Source: Pseudomonadales bacterium | Lineage (GTDB): Bacteria; Pseudomonadota; Gammaproteobacteria; Pseudomonadales; Pseudohongiellaceae | Length of the DNA stretch: 52,477 bases | Assembly: GCA_022821865.1 (NCBI GenBank) | Contig: JAJECW010000035.1 | Span: 1 to 52,477, forward strand | Direction: 5' to 3' | Shown: piece after piece, positions 18,089-27,144 of the stretch | How positions within the stretch are numbered: the first letter of the stretch is position 1 | Layout: each line of letters opens with the position of its first letter | The notes under the pieces: model-generated | Told to the model about the DNA's origin: nothing | Database searches by the model: none | Seen by the model: only the letters and a program-made list of their open reading frames with translations | Translations under genes and position numbers: made by a program

Positions 18089-18913
18089 CTAATCGCGCAC
18101 TGTAACATGGAACCAGGCGTTGGTGTGACAGCAATAGAACTCGAATGCGGCGATGTCATCAATGGTCTGCATCCGGATGACGTATTCGCCGGGGTCGCTG
18201 AACGTGGCCCGCACCGCAGCCGGCCCGGAACCCGTCGCGAATTCGTATTCGCGATTATCGAAACTGACGCTGCCGGCGCCGCTGTGATGGGCCCAGCCCA
18301 CCCAGATTTCAGGCGCTTCGTGTTCGATCCAGGCGCGCAGGGTGAGCGGCTCTCCGACCTGGGCCTCAAGCCCATGAAGCTGTATGCCGCGCCGGCCGCG
18401 GACGGCCTCGCCGCCTTCCTCCAGCGCCACCAGCGGCGCGATATCGCCGCGACCGCCCGAGGCGGGTTCGTCCATGACATAGGGTGGTATGATCTTGCCC
18501 GGGACTTCCAGGGTCTGACCATTGCTCGTCAGCCGCCAGACGATGCGGTCGTCGGCGCTGAAATCCGCCGGCACATCGACGGTGAAGGCGCAGAACACAT
18601 GGCGGTAGGCCGGGGGCAGCGGATCGAAATGGGTGGGCACCAGGGCGTCGGGAAAACGTTCGTCGAATTCGTTCAGCCCGCCCCTGGGCAAATCGAAGGA
18701 TTGCCCGGTATTGAGGGTGAAATAGCTGAAGCAGAGCGTGTGGGTCCCGTCCGGGTTGGTCCACCAGCCATCGAACAGGGGAATCAATGGCTGGCCCGCG
18801 GGCCGCACGAGGCCGGCGGACCAGGTCTGGTTCGATTGCAGGATCTGCTGCGCCCCCGCGGGCAGGGCCAGGACGCAGCAGAGAATCCCAAGAACGGATG
18901 TGAAACAGCGCAT
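18089..18913 (-). CDS. Secreted protein of unknown function, first in the oxidase cluster
   Basis: From the ATG at 18913 it encodes 274 residues with a clean signal peptide (RCFTSVLGILCCVLALPAGAQ). The frame stays open further upstream but only through repeat-flank sequence with no signal peptide. The mature part is beta-rich, with CFSYFTLN, HVFCAFTVDVPADF, RIVWRLTSNG, a His-containing WAHHSGAGS segment and a final FYCCHTNAWFHVTV. The spacing of aromatic and Cys/His residues suggests one or two immunoglobulin-like domains, possibly metal-binding. It precedes the heme-copper protein by 36 bases, so they are probably cotranscribed. No named function. Confidence 0.65.
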   Translation of the reverse strand: MRCFTSVLGILCCVLALPAGAQQILQSNQTWSAGLVRPAGQPLIPLFDGWWTNPDGTHTLCFSYFTLNTGQSFDLPRGGLNEFDERFPDALVPTHFDPLPPAYRHVFCAFTVDVPADFSADDRIVWRLTSNGQTLEVPGKIIPPYVMDEPASGGRGDIAPLVALEEGGEAVRGRRGIQLHGLEAQVGEPLTLRAWIEHEAPEIWVGWAHHSGAGSVSFDNREYEFATGSGPAAVRATFSDPGEYVIRMQTIDDIAAFEFYCCHTNAWFHVTVRD

Positions 18914-19052
18914 GGGTTGTTCCTTGTCCGGCTTATCCGGCGCGGCTGGAAGTTGCAGTTCACACTCGCATAGAGTACCCGACCCGATGGGTCCTGCAAA
19001 GAGGCCAACACGCCTGCGATCATGACACTGCGAAGTTCGCAAAGGCTGTGCC

Positions 19053-19270
19053 GGGAGCCTGCGCCGCGGGAATTCGCGAAAGCGAAAATACGCTGTCGCC
19101 GCGCCCCCGGTTGATCGATTGAGGTGAATTTGGTGTATATTCAACGAAATCGATCAACCGGGGGCGCGGATGAGAGCGGATTTGCAGCCGTGAATTCGCG
19201 AGCAAAACAAAACCACGCTTTTGTTTTGCGATAATGAAAAATTCCAGGGAGGGAATTTTTCAGAGAATAC
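19053..19270 (+). repeat. Composite palindromic repeat with nested inverted repeat
   Basis: The gap of about 400 bases (18914-19309) between divergent genes is mostly this composite. An m1 TIR with the alternative core GCGAAAGCGAAAATACGCT comes first (19053-19098), then a 71-base inverted repeat (19099-19169), the usual m1 core in reverse ending at GTGAATTC (to about 19196), m4 (19202-19229) and m5 (19230-19270). m2 and m3 are missing. The m4/m5 junction is TGCGATAATG, an extended -10-like site pointing at the gene starting at 19310. I see no other feature in the gap. Confidence 0.8.
19099..19169. repeat. Perfect 22-bp inverted repeat with 27-base loop
   Basis: The left arm (19099-19120, starting CCGCGCCCCCGG) and right arm (19148-19169) are exact reverse complements. 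The loop is AT-rich, unlike its surroundings. It interrupts an m1-like element between its two half-cores. A partial left arm follows the same core at 35651-35668. Confidence 0.85.
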
Positions 19271-19309
19271 CTAGACTGTGACAGGCAAATTCCCATTTCG
19301 GGGCATCAT

Positions 19310-21367
19310 ATGACATCCTTTCCCAAATTCCGGCTTTCCACCACGGTATTCCTGGCGGTTTCGCTGTTTGCCGGAGTCGTTCAGGCTCAATACGGCGCCC
19401 CCGGCGGCGAATGGCCCACCTATGGCGGCGACCTCGGCCACACCCGCTATGCCGCGCTGGAAGGCATTGGCGCATCCAATTTCGCCGAACTCGAAGTGGC
19501 CTGGCGCTTCAAGACCGACAATCTCGGCCCGAGTCCGGAGTACCGCCTGCAATCGACGCCGCTGATGGTGGACGGCGTGCTCTACTCCACCGGCGGCACC
19601 CGGCGGGCGGTGGTGGCCCTCGATGCGGGAACGGGGGAATTATTGTGGACTTACAGCCTGCGCGAAGGCGAGCGCGGCGAAGTGGCGCCGCGGCAGTTGT
19701 CCGGCAGGGGCCTTGCCTTCTGGCGGGAAGGCGGGGAGGCCAGGGTGGTTTATGTCACTCCCGGCTACCAGATGGTGGCGCTGGATGCGGAAACCGGCAG
19801 GCCCGACAAGAGTTTCGGCGACAACGGCGTGGTTGACCTGATGCGGCAACTCGACCAGCCGCTCGATCTCGCCCTGGGCCAGATTGGCCTCCACGCCACT
19901 CCCATCATAGCGAAGGATGTCATCATCGTCGGCGCCGCCCACCGCACCGGGGGCAATCCGCCAAGCCGGGAAAATGTCAAGGGTTTCGTGCGCGGCTACG
20001 ACATCCGCACCGGCGAAAGGCTGTGGATTTTCCACACGGTTCCCATGCCGGGAGAATACGGTTACGAAACCTGGGAAGGCGATTCGGCGTCCTACACGGG
20101 CAATACCGGCGTCTGGGCGCAAATCTCGGTCGATCCCGAACTCAACATGGTCTATCTGCCCGTGGAAGCCGCCACCGGCGACTACTATGGCGCCTACCGG
20201 CCGGGAGACAATCTGTTCGCCGAAACCCTGCTCGCGGTGGACCTGCATACCGGCGAACGTCAATGGCATTTTCAGCTTGTGCACCACGGCATCTGGGACC
20301 AGGATATTCCCTGTGCGCCGATTCTGATGGACATCAACGTTGACGGCCGCCTGATCAAGGCGGTGGCCCAGCCCACCAAGCAGGCGTTCCTGTATGTATT
20401 CGACCGGGAGACGGGAGAGCCGATCTGGCCCATCGTCGAGCAGCCCGTTCCCGCCGGCGACGTGCCGGGGGAATGGTATTCGCCCACCCAGCCCATTCCC
20501 ACCAGGCCGCCTGCCTACGACCGCCAGGGCGTAACCGAGGAAGACCTCATCGACTTCACTCCGGAATTGCGCGCCCGGGCGCTGGAAATCGCCTCCTGGT
20601 ACCAGATGGGGCCATTGTTTACGCCGCCCGTGGTTAGCGATATCGACGGCCCGCTCGGCGTGTTGATGGCGCCGTCCACCGGCGGCGGCACCAATTGGCC
20701 CGGCGGCTCCTATGACCCGGAAACCGGCATTCTCTACGTGTCCTCCAATAGTTCGGTGGGCAGTCTCGCCGTGGTGCCGCCGTATCCCGGGCAATCCGAC
20801 ATGGCGTACATCCAGGGCAATGCCGCCACCGGGCCGCGCACTTCCGGCGGCGCCGGTTCCTCGGCCGGCGGCGGCCGCACCGAATTCAACGCCGCCCGGC
20901 GCGAGCGGCCCACCTCCAGCCGCGGCCGTCCTCCCGTGGGCCTGCTTGTCAACGGCCTGCCAATGCTCAAGCCGCCCTATGGCATCATCACCGCGGTGGA
21001 CATGAACCGCGGCGAAATCGCCTGGAAAATTCCCCACGGACAGACCCCGGACCGCATCCGGGCCAATCCCGCCCTCGAAGGCATCGACCTGCCCCGCACC
21101 GGCCAGGGCGCATCCGTGGGCACCCTGGTCACCAAAACCCTGCTGATCGCGGGCGAAGCCGAAATGACCACCGGCGAAGACGGCGCATCCCGCGCCATGC
21201 TCCGCGCCTACGACAAGGCCACCGGCGCGGAACTCGCCGCCCTCCCGCTCCCCGCCCCCCAGACAGGCTCCCCCATGACCTACGAACTCGATGGCGAGCA
21301 ATACCTGGTCATCGCGGTAAGCGGCCGGGGCTACTCTGGAGAACTCATCGCCTTTCGCGAGCCTTGA
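19310..21367 (+). CDS. PQQ-binding-like beta-propeller dehydrogenase
   Basis: A 685-residue exported quinoprotein of the glucose/ethanol dehydrogenase superfamily. A signal peptide (residues 1-27, ending VQAQ) leads into EWPTYGGDLGHTRY, the typical first blade, then RLQSTPLMVDGVLYSTGG, VALDAGTGELLWTY and FHTVPMPGEYGYETW. The HHGIWDQDIPCAP segment is diagnostic for this quinoprotein group. A Gly/Ser/Arg-rich insertion at about 510-545 is low-complexity. No heme motif is present, so electrons must leave via a separate carrier. It is divergent from the three-gene PQQ/heme-copper cluster, and a composite repeat forms its leader. Confidence 0.85.
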   Translation: MTSFPKFRLSTTVFLAVSLFAGVVQAQYGAPGGEWPTYGGDLGHTRYAALEGIGASNFAELEVAWRFKTDNLGPSPEYRLQSTPLMVDGVLYSTGGTRRAVVALDAGTGELLWTYSLREGERGEVAPRQLSGRGLAFWREGGEARVVYVTPGYQMVALDAETGRPDKSFGDNGVVDLMRQLDQPLDLALGQIGLHATPIIAKDVIIVGAAHRTGGNPPSRENVKGFVRGYDIRTGERLWIFHTVPMPGEYGYETWEGDSASYTGNTGVWAQISVDPELNMVYLPVEAATGDYYGAYRPGDNLFAETLLAVDLHTGERQWHFQLVHHGIWDQDIPCAPILMDINVDGRLIKAVAQPTKQAFLYVFDRETGEPIWPIVEQPVPAGDVPGEWYSPTQPIPTRPPAYDRQGVTEEDLIDFTPELRARALEIASWYQMGPLFTPPVVSDIDGPLGVLMAPSTGGGTNWPGGSYDPETGILYVSSNSSVGSLAVVPPYPGQSDMAYIQGNAATGPRTSGGAGSSAGGGRTEFNAARRERPTSSRGRPPVGLLVNGLPMLKPPYGIITAVDMNRGEIAWKIPHGQTPDRIRANPALEGIDLPRTGQGASVGTLVTKTLLIAGEAEMTTGEDGASRAMLRAYDKATGAELAALPLPAPQTGSPMTYELDGEQYLVIAVSGRGYSGELIAFREP

Positions 21368-21394
21368 TTTTGGGCGGCGGTTTTCTCCCGGGGT

Positions 21395-21427
21395 ACCGAA
21401 AATGGGTTGCCGACCCACTTTTCGGGT
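21395..21427. terminator. Possible bidirectional terminator hairpin
   Basis: ACCGAAAATGGGT pairs with ACCCACTTTTCGGGT, allowing one bulge, in the gap between the convergent quinoprotein gene and argF. There is no long T run on either strand, so this is tentative. Confidence 0.35.
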
Positions 21428-21479
21428 GATTCACACCACCTTGGCAACGATATCGGGCTATGAGCCAATCACCCGCACG

Positions 21480-21522
21480 CAGGCGACAGCGAATTTTCGC
21501 TTTCGTGAATTCCTACGGCGCG
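21480..21522 (-). repeat. m1 tip with alternative core at the argF 3' end
   Basis: On the minus strand it reads GCGCCGTAGGAATTC followed by the core GCGAAAGCGAAAATTCGCT type, as at 19053 and 35606. The argF stop TAG (21513-21515) and the last three residues (PAP) are encoded within it. Confidence 0.75.
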
Positions 21523-22415
21523 GGTTTCTGATTCAGAAGGTATTCGATGAGGGCTTTTTGGGTATGCAGGCGGTTTTCGGCTTCATCCCAGACCACCGAA
21601 TCTTCCCGCTCAAGCAATTCGGCGCTGACTTCCTCGCCGCGGTGGGCGGGAAGGCAATGCATGAACAGCGCATCCGGCGCCGCGCCGGACAGCAATTCGC
21701 CATTGACCTGGAATCCGGCGAAATTCTCCCGGCGGCCCGCGCTTTCCTCCTCCTGACCCATGCTGGCCCAGACATCGGTGACCACAAGTTCGGCATCGCG
21801 AACCGCCGCCTCCGGGTCGCGGCCAAGGGAAACGCGGTCGCCATGGGCCTTGAGCAGGTCCGCCCCGGGCTCGAAACCCGGCGGACAGCAGATGCGCAAC
21901 TGGAAATCAAAGGCCGCCGCGGCGTTGATGTAGGACTGGCAGACGTTGTTGCCATCGCCAATCCAGGCCACCGTCTTGCCGGCAATGGCGCCGCGGCGCT
22001 CCACGAAGGTCTGGATGTCGGCGAGCAACTGGCAGGGATGGAAATCGTTGCTCAGGGCATTGATCACCGGCGCCCGGGAATGCGCCGCGAAACGTTCGAG
22101 CAGGGCATGATCAAAGGTGCGGATCGCCACACAGTCCACCATGCGGGAGATCACCCTGGCGGTATCTTCGATGGGTTCGCCCCGGCCAAGCTGGCTGTCT
22201 CCGGTGGTCATGAAGATGCTGGCGCCGTCCATTTGCGCCATGGCGGTTTCAAAGGCGATGCGGGTGCGGGTGGAAGCCTTCTCGAAGATCAGCCCAAGGG
22301 TCTTGCGGCGAAGGTCCGCGGCAAGCCCCGGCTCCGCCTTGAGCGCGATGGCCCGCCGCACGATGGCTTCGAGGTCTGCCGGGGGCAAATCGTTGAGCGT
22401 CAGGAAATGGCGCAC
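21513..22415 (-). CDS. argF: Ornithine carbamoyltransferase
   Basis: Condenses ornithine with carbamoyl phosphate to citrulline in arginine synthesis. The 300-residue form starts at the GTG at 22415 ([20 protein letters not shown]), matching family length. Carbamoyl-phosphate loop [17 protein letters not shown] and the ornithine loop [11 protein letters not shown] are all present. The frame stays open for 49 more codons upstream, but those encode the m1 repeat ([15 protein letters not shown]), the same peptide seen in the broken toxin, so they are not native. The C-terminal PAP and stop are also repeat-encoded. No convincing ribosome-binding site precedes the GTG. Confidence 0.92.
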   Translation of the reverse strand: MRHFLTLNDLPPADLEAIVRRAIALKAEPGLAADLRRKTLGLIFEKASTRTRIAFETAMAQMDGASIFMTTGDSQLGRGEPIEDTARVISRMVDCVAIRTFDHALLERFAAHSRAPVINALSNDFHPCQLLADIQTFVERRGAIAGKTVAWIGDGNNVCQSYINAAAAFDFQLRICCPPGFEPGADLLKAHGDRVSLGRDPEAAVRDAELVVTDVWASMGQEEESAGRRENFAGFQVNGELLSGAAPDALFMHCLPAHRGEEVSAELLEREDSVVWDEAENRLHTQKALIEYLLNQKPAP

Positions 22416-22436
22416 GCCGCTACCTGTGATGTTCCA

Positions 22437-22497
22437 GGGGCCTGCGCCGCGGGAATTCACGGCTGCAAATCCGCTCTCATCCGCGGCGCAGGCTCCC
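22437..22497. repeat. Complete m1 element with terminal inverted repeats
   Basis: Left end GGGGCCTGCGCCGCGG (22437-22452) and right end CCGCGGCGCAGGCTCCC (22481-22497) enclose the core GGCTGCAAATCCGCTCTCAT. At 61 bases it is the only two-ended simple m1 in the window. It occupies the divergent space between argF and the TonB receptor, where promoters for both would be expected. Confidence 0.85.
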
Positions 22498-22583
22498 AGG
22501 TTCAGGGAAGCGGCGGATTCTAGCGGCAATTGCCAAAACCCGCAATGAATGAAAGCATCCATCTGAACCAGAGCGATTGCGCC

Positions 22584-25130
22584 ATGAAGAAATCCATTAC
22601 AAGAACCCTGATCGCCTCGTCATCGCTGTTGGCTTATCAGGCCCAGGCGCAGATCGAAGTCATCGAAGTCACCGCAACCCGGCGGCCCGAAGTGGCCCGG
22701 GACGTTCCCATCGCCCTGCGGGCGCTCGGCACGGAAACCCTGGAACAGCTCGATATCCGCAGTTTCAGCGACTATCTCGCCCATATGCCGGGCCTGACCG
22801 CCGGCGGCAGCGGGCCGGGCCAGGGCACGATCTACATTCGCGGCGTGGCTTCCACCACGCCGACCATTTCCGTCGCCGCGGTGGCGGGGCTGACCCCCAA
22901 CGTGGCGCTGTATCTTGACGAGCAGCCGGTTACCCAGCCCGGCCGCAATCTCGATGTCTACGCCGCGGACCTGGAAAGGGTGGAAGTGCTTTCCGGCCCC
23001 CAGGGCACCCTGTTCGGCGCCAGCTCCCAGGCCGGCAACGTGAGATTGATCACCGCCAAGTCCGATCTCGGAGGTTTTTCGTCCCGGGTCTCGGTAGGCG
23101 CCTCGGCAACCGCCAACGGCGCTCCCGGCGCCAGGGCCGAAGCCGTGCTCAACCTGCCGGTCAGCAATGATTTCGCCCTGCGCGGGGTCGTCTATTCGGA
23201 CCACCAGGGCGGCTACATCGACAATGTGCCGGCGGAAATCGACGTTTCCCGCTCGCGCCGCTTCGAACCCGCCGATCTCGTGCGCGGCAATGGCGTTCCA
23301 CTCGGCGTCGCCGGCGAAGGTTTCCAGGCCGGGGCGGACCTTTCGGCGGTCAACTTCGTCCGCACCGACAATGCCGAATTTGTCGGGGAGGACATCAATC
23401 CCGTCAGCTATGAAGGTTTCCGCGTGTCCGGCCTGTACGAATTCAATCTCGACTGGCGGCTGACCCTGAGCCACATGCGGCAGCGCATCGACGCGGACGG
23501 CGTATTCCTGATCGACCCCAATCTCGATGACGCCGATGAACTGTCGGTGCAGCGGTTCATCGACGAAGGCGCGGATGACCGTTTCGACAATACCGCCCTG
23601 ACTCTCGAAGGGCGCCTCGGTGAACTCGAAGCCGTGCTCACCACCGCCTGGCTCGACCGCGAAGTCGACAGCGTCATCGATTACACCGACTACCTCTTCA
23701 TAGGCCAGTACCTGCCGTACTATATCTGCGATGCTTCGGTGACCTATCCCTCCGAGGCGCCCGCGGGGAACTGCCACGACGCCCGCACCCTGGTGGGCGG
23801 TAATACCAAATCCACGGTTTTTTCCCGGGAACTGCGCTTCAACACGCCGGCGGACAGCCGCCTGCGCTCCACATTCGGAGTCTTCCTCAGCGATACCGAA
23901 ATCCTCGAACTAAATGATTTCACCTACCCGTCTTCGGTGAATGCGGAGAGTTTCACCCCCGGCGCATTCGGCTTCGCGCCCAATTATCCCCTGCCGGGCG
24001 CCTGGCGGCAGGACCCGGGGCCATTTCCGGAAGGCGTCGTATTCCGCAACGATATTCGCCGCACCGATGAGCAATACGGGGCTTTTGCCGAAGCAAGCTG
24101 GGAACTGATGCCCGATACCCTCAGGCTCACCGCCGGCATCCGCAACTACGAAATCGATGTGGATCTGGAGGGCAGCGCCAATGCTTCCTTCGGCAATTTT
24201 GGCGAAACCGAAGACCAGCAGCGTTTCGGCGTCAACCTTTCCACGCTCTACGACGGCACGGGTACGGCCCTGGTGGGCGGGGAAACTGTCGCGCTGCCGG
24301 ACACCGGCAATGCCAGGGGCAACATCCACAAGCTCAACCTGGCCTGGACGCCGCGCCCGGGGCAACTCTTCTACGCCACCTATTCCGAAGGCTTCCGACC
24401 GCCCCTGCTGAACCGGCCCGTGGGAGCGGGAGGCGTGGTGCCGGGGCTGGTGCGCACCGACGAGCTGGTGAACCGGGAAATCGGCGGAAAGAATCTGAGC
24501 GCGGACCGCAGATTGCAAGTGAACTGGTCGGCCTTTGTGGAGACCATCGACGACCTGCAGTCCACGATCTTCGATTCCAATATCGTGAATCTGTATTTTT
24601 CCGACAATGCCGCCAATGCCCGGGTGCGGGGCATCGAAGGCGATTTCATCTGGTTTCCCGAATCCATCGAGGGCCTGAGTTTCGGTGGAGCCCTGTCCAT
24701 CCTCGACAGCGAGATTCTGGAAACGATTTCCACCACTTCGGCCATCGCCCCCGCCGGCAGCGAACTCGCCAATGCGCCGGGCTTCCAGGCGAGCCTGCGG
24801 CTGCGTTACGAATGGCGCCTGGACAATGGCCGGGACGCCTGGGTGATGTCCCAGCTCAGCCATTCCGGGTCGTCCTGGAGCGATATCGTGCTGATCAACC
24901 GCATCGAACAGGAGGCCTGGACCATGATCGACCTCAGCGCCGGCCTCAGCCGCGGCAACTGGCGCCTGGGCGCCCGCATCGACAATCTGACCGACGAACG
25001 CGCCGTGTTGACGTCCTTCTACGGCAACGACCGCGAAAGGCTAACCATCGCCCGCCCGCGCAGCCTCGGCATCGAACTCAGCTATGAAATCCAGGGAAGT
25101 GCCGCCGAATTCGATGGCGCAAGCCATTGA
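22584..25130 (+). CDS. TonB-dependent outer membrane receptor, altered C-terminus
   Basis: An 848-residue outer-membrane receptor for import of an unknown ligand, powered by TonB-ExbBD. The ATG at 22584 gives a good signal peptide ([22 protein letters not shown]). The plug domain is clear ([49 protein letters not shown]), then a barrel with alternating strands and [13 protein letters not shown] near residue 610. The barrel should end on an aromatic residue at about LSYEI; instead the frame runs into modules m2/m3, adding [12 protein letters not shown] and the stop. The distal residues and the BAM-recognised terminal signal may be affected. No oar/sus-type partner is adjacent. Confidence 0.9.
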   Translation: MKKSITRTLIASSSLLAYQAQAQIEVIEVTATRRPEVARDVPIALRALGTETLEQLDIRSFSDYLAHMPGLTAGGSGPGQGTIYIRGVASTTPTISVAAVAGLTPNVALYLDEQPVTQPGRNLDVYAADLERVEVLSGPQGTLFGASSQAGNVRLITAKSDLGGFSSRVSVGASATANGAPGARAEAVLNLPVSNDFALRGVVYSDHQGGYIDNVPAEIDVSRSRRFEPADLVRGNGVPLGVAGEGFQAGADLSAVNFVRTDNAEFVGEDINPVSYEGFRVSGLYEFNLDWRLTLSHMRQRIDADGVFLIDPNLDDADELSVQRFIDEGADDRFDNTALTLEGRLGELEAVLTTAWLDREVDSVIDYTDYLFIGQYLPYYICDASVTYPSEAPAGNCHDARTLVGGNTKSTVFSRELRFNTPADSRLRSTFGVFLSDTEILELNDFTYPSSVNAESFTPGAFGFAPNYPLPGAWRQDPGPFPEGVVFRNDIRRTDEQYGAFAEASWELMPDTLRLTAGIRNYEIDVDLEGSANASFGNFGETEDQQRFGVNLSTLYDGTGTALVGGETVALPDTGNARGNIHKLNLAWTPRPGQLFYATYSEGFRPPLLNRPVGAGGVVPGLVRTDELVNREIGGKNLSADRRLQVNWSAFVETIDDLQSTIFDSNIVNLYFSDNAANARVRGIEGDFIWFPESIEGLSFGGALSILDSEILETISTTSAIAPAGSELANAPGFQASLRLRYEWRLDNGRDAWVMSQLSHSGSSWSDIVLINRIEQEAWTMIDLSAGLSRGNWRLGARIDNLTDERAVLTSFYGNDRERLTIARPRSLGIELSYEIQGSAAEFDGASH

Positions 25131-25166
25131 ATTCGGGAGCAAAACAAAACAACGCTTTTGTTTTGC
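25091..25166 (+). repeat. Palindromic repeat, modules m2(tail)-m3-m4
   Basis: CAGGGAAGTGCCG matches the end of m2 in the composite at 24-189. m3 (25105-25136) is a 14-bp stem with one G.T mismatch around GCAA. m4 (25139-25166) has the perfect 11-bp stem with loop CAACGC. m5 is absent. It lies across and after the TonB receptor stop, same orientation. Confidence 0.85.
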
Positions 25167-25187
25167 GGCATTGATCTCCTTCCAGCG

Positions 25188-25275
25188 CCGTCATCCCGCG
25201 CGAAGTCGCAGGATCTTCCCCGGTGGCCACTGCATGAGATTCCGCGACTCCGCTTCGCTCCGCGCGGAATGACGG
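25188..25275. repeat. REP2 inverted repeat
   Basis: Arms CCGTCATCCCGCGCG... and ...CGCGCGGAATGACGG enclose about 55 bases; the right arm contains an extra CGCTTCGCTC loop. Same family as the repeat inside pilF. It fills the gap between the receptor and the NCS2 permease together with the m3-m4 repeat; a GGAGGGG ribosome-binding site then precedes the next ATG. Confidence 0.8.
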
Positions 25276-25380
25276 ATCAAGGGGAAATTCGCTCTCTTCC
25301 TCTGGAACCCGGTGGGAAGCGCAAGATATACTGGCGGTCGAGCGCCAACCGGTTTTCGAAGACAACAATACGGAGGGGAC

Positions 25381-27117
25381 ATGGAAGCGGAACCCGAAGC
25401 CCGGCGCAGCGGCATACGCTACGAGCCTGATGAGAGCCCGGCGCCGGAGCTGGCCACCGGGCTGGGCATACAGCTTGCGCTGCTTTGCGTCGCCGGCATT
25501 GTGCTGACGCCCGCCATCGTCATCCGCGCCGCCGGGGGCGGCGAAAGCTATCTCAACTGGGCGGTATTCGCCGCGGTGATCGTCAGCGGCGTGAGCACCA
25601 TCACCCAGGCCCTTCGCATTGGCCGGATTGGGGCGGGCTATGTGCTCGCCATGGGCACTTCGGGGGCCTTTATCGCGGTTTGCGTCACCGCCCTCGTCCA
25701 GGGCGGTCCTGGCGTGCTCGCCACCCTGGTGATTGTTTCCTCGCTGTTCCAGTTCCTGCTTTCCGCGCGCCTTTCGCTGCTGCGGCATGTGCTCACGCCC
25801 ATTGTCTCGGGAACGGTGATCATGCTGATACCGGTTACCGTGATGCCGATCGTGTTCGACCTGCTGCTCGATGTTCCCGAAGCAAGCGATCCCGCCGCGG
25901 CGCCCATCAGCGCGCTGGCGACGCTGCTCGTGGTGGTGGTCATCGCGCTCAAGGCCACCGGCGTGCTGCGCCTCTGGGCCCTGGTGATCGGCGTGGCGGC
26001 GGGTTCGCTGATATCCGCCCTGTTCGGGCTGTATGACGTGCAGCGGGTGCTCGACGCCGGCTGGATCGGCCCGCCCGCCACGGGCTGGCCCGGCGTCAGT
26101 TTTGCCTTCGGCCCGGTTTTCTGGACCCTGCTGCCGGGCTTCATTTTTGTCACCCTGATCGGGGCGATAGAAACCATTGGCGATTCGGTTGCCATTCAGC
26201 GGGTATCCTGGCGCAAGCCCCGGGCGGTGGATTTCCGCGCGGTGCAGGGCGCCGTGGGGGCCGACGGGCTCGGCAATCTGCTTTCCGGCCTGCTGGGAAC
26301 GGTGCCGAACACGACCTATTCCTCAAGCGTTGCCGTTACCGAGTTGACCGGAGTGGCTTCGCGCCGGGTGGGCATCGCCCTGGGCCTGACATTTCTTGTG
26401 GTGGCGTTTTCCCCGAAGTTCCTCGCCATCATCCTGGCCGTGCCCGGTCCGGTGGTGGCGGCCTATACCTCGGTGCTGCTGGCGATGCTGTTCGTGCTGG
26501 GCATGAAGATCGTGATCCAGCATGGCGTGGATTACCGGGGAAGCGTAATTGTGGGGGTGTCGTTCTGGATCGGCGTCGGCTGCCAGAACAATCTGATTTT
26601 TCCCGAAATCCTCTCCGGCTTTGCCGGCGGCCTGTTGCAGAACGGCATGACGGCGGGCGGGCTCAGCGCGATTCTCATGAATGGTTTCGTGCTGGCGGCT
26701 TCCCCCCGCCGCCGGCAGCTTGAATTGCCCCTGGCCACGGCTTCGCTGCCCCGGGTGCGTGAATTCCTGGCGCTTTTCATCGCCCGCAACGGCATGGGGG
26801 AACCGCTTTCAAGCCGGCTCGAACTGGCCAGCGAGGAAACCCTGCTGACGCTGATGGATGAAAGCGGCGCCGCCGGGCCGCCCCGCAGCCTGCGCATCGC
26901 CATCTGGCGCGATGGCGGCGAAGCCGTGCTGGAATTTATCGCCTCCCCGGGCGGGGAAAACATTGAAAACCTGCTCACGGTCATCAAGGACGGACCTTCC
27001 GAGCCTTCGGTGGACCGGGAAGTCTCGCTGCGTCTGTTGCGGCACGCCGCCTCTTCCATCAATCACCAGCAATACCACAATGTGGATATCGTCACGGTGC
27101 GGGTGCGGGGTAGCTAG
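25381..27117 (+). CDS. NCS2-type nucleobase permease with extra C-terminal domain
   Basis: A 578-residue inner-membrane protein of the NCS2 (uracil/xanthine permease, solute carrier 23) family. Residues about 25-445 hold some 12-14 hydrophobic segments, including LGIQLALLCVAGIVLTPAIV, the GAFIAV and PNTTYSSSVAV regions (half-helix and substrate site), and LGMKIVIQHGVDYRG. The ATG at 25381 is chosen for its GGAGGGG site. Residues about 455-578 are a soluble domain not usual in NCS2 transporters. Its pattern (RLELASEETLLTLMDE, LRIAIWRDGGEAVLEF, REVSLRLLRHA, VDIVTVRV) resembles HATPase/anti-sigma folds, but the G boxes are not clear. Substrate unknown; a regulatory role for the tail is inference. 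Confidence 0.82.
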   Translation: MEAEPEARRSGIRYEPDESPAPELATGLGIQLALLCVAGIVLTPAIVIRAAGGGESYLNWAVFAAVIVSGVSTITQALRIGRIGAGYVLAMGTSGAFIAVCVTALVQGGPGVLATLVIVSSLFQFLLSARLSLLRHVLTPIVSGTVIMLIPVTVMPIVFDLLLDVPEASDPAAAPISALATLLVVVVIALKATGVLRLWALVIGVAAGSLISALFGLYDVQRVLDAGWIGPPATGWPGVSFAFGPVFWTLLPGFIFVTLIGAIETIGDSVAIQRVSWRKPRAVDFRAVQGAVGADGLGNLLSGLLGTVPNTTYSSSVAVTELTGVASRRVGIALGLTFLVVAFSPKFLAIILAVPGPVVAAYTSVLLAMLFVLGMKIVIQHGVDYRGSVIVGVSFWIGVGCQNNLIFPEILSGFAGGLLQNGMTAGGLSAILMNGFVLAASPRRRQLELPLATASLPRVREFLALFIARNGMGEPLSSRLELASEETLLTLMDESGAAGPPRSLRIAIWRDGGEAVLEFIASPGGENIENLLTVIKDGPSEPSVDREVSLRLLRHAASSINHQQYHNVDIVTVRVRGS

Positions 27118-27144
27118 TGTGCTGCCCCATAAGTTCGCAACATT

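Noticed and set aside
16046..18973. Open frame of 975 codons on the plus strand
   Set aside because: Antisense to the heme-copper and PQQ genes on the minus strand, low-complexity Arg/Ala/Gly-rich product without recognisable motifs.
22416..22562. 49-residue N-terminal extension of argF
   Set aside because: Encoded by the complete m1 element; the peptide recurs in the broken toxin and is not part of carbamoyltransferases.
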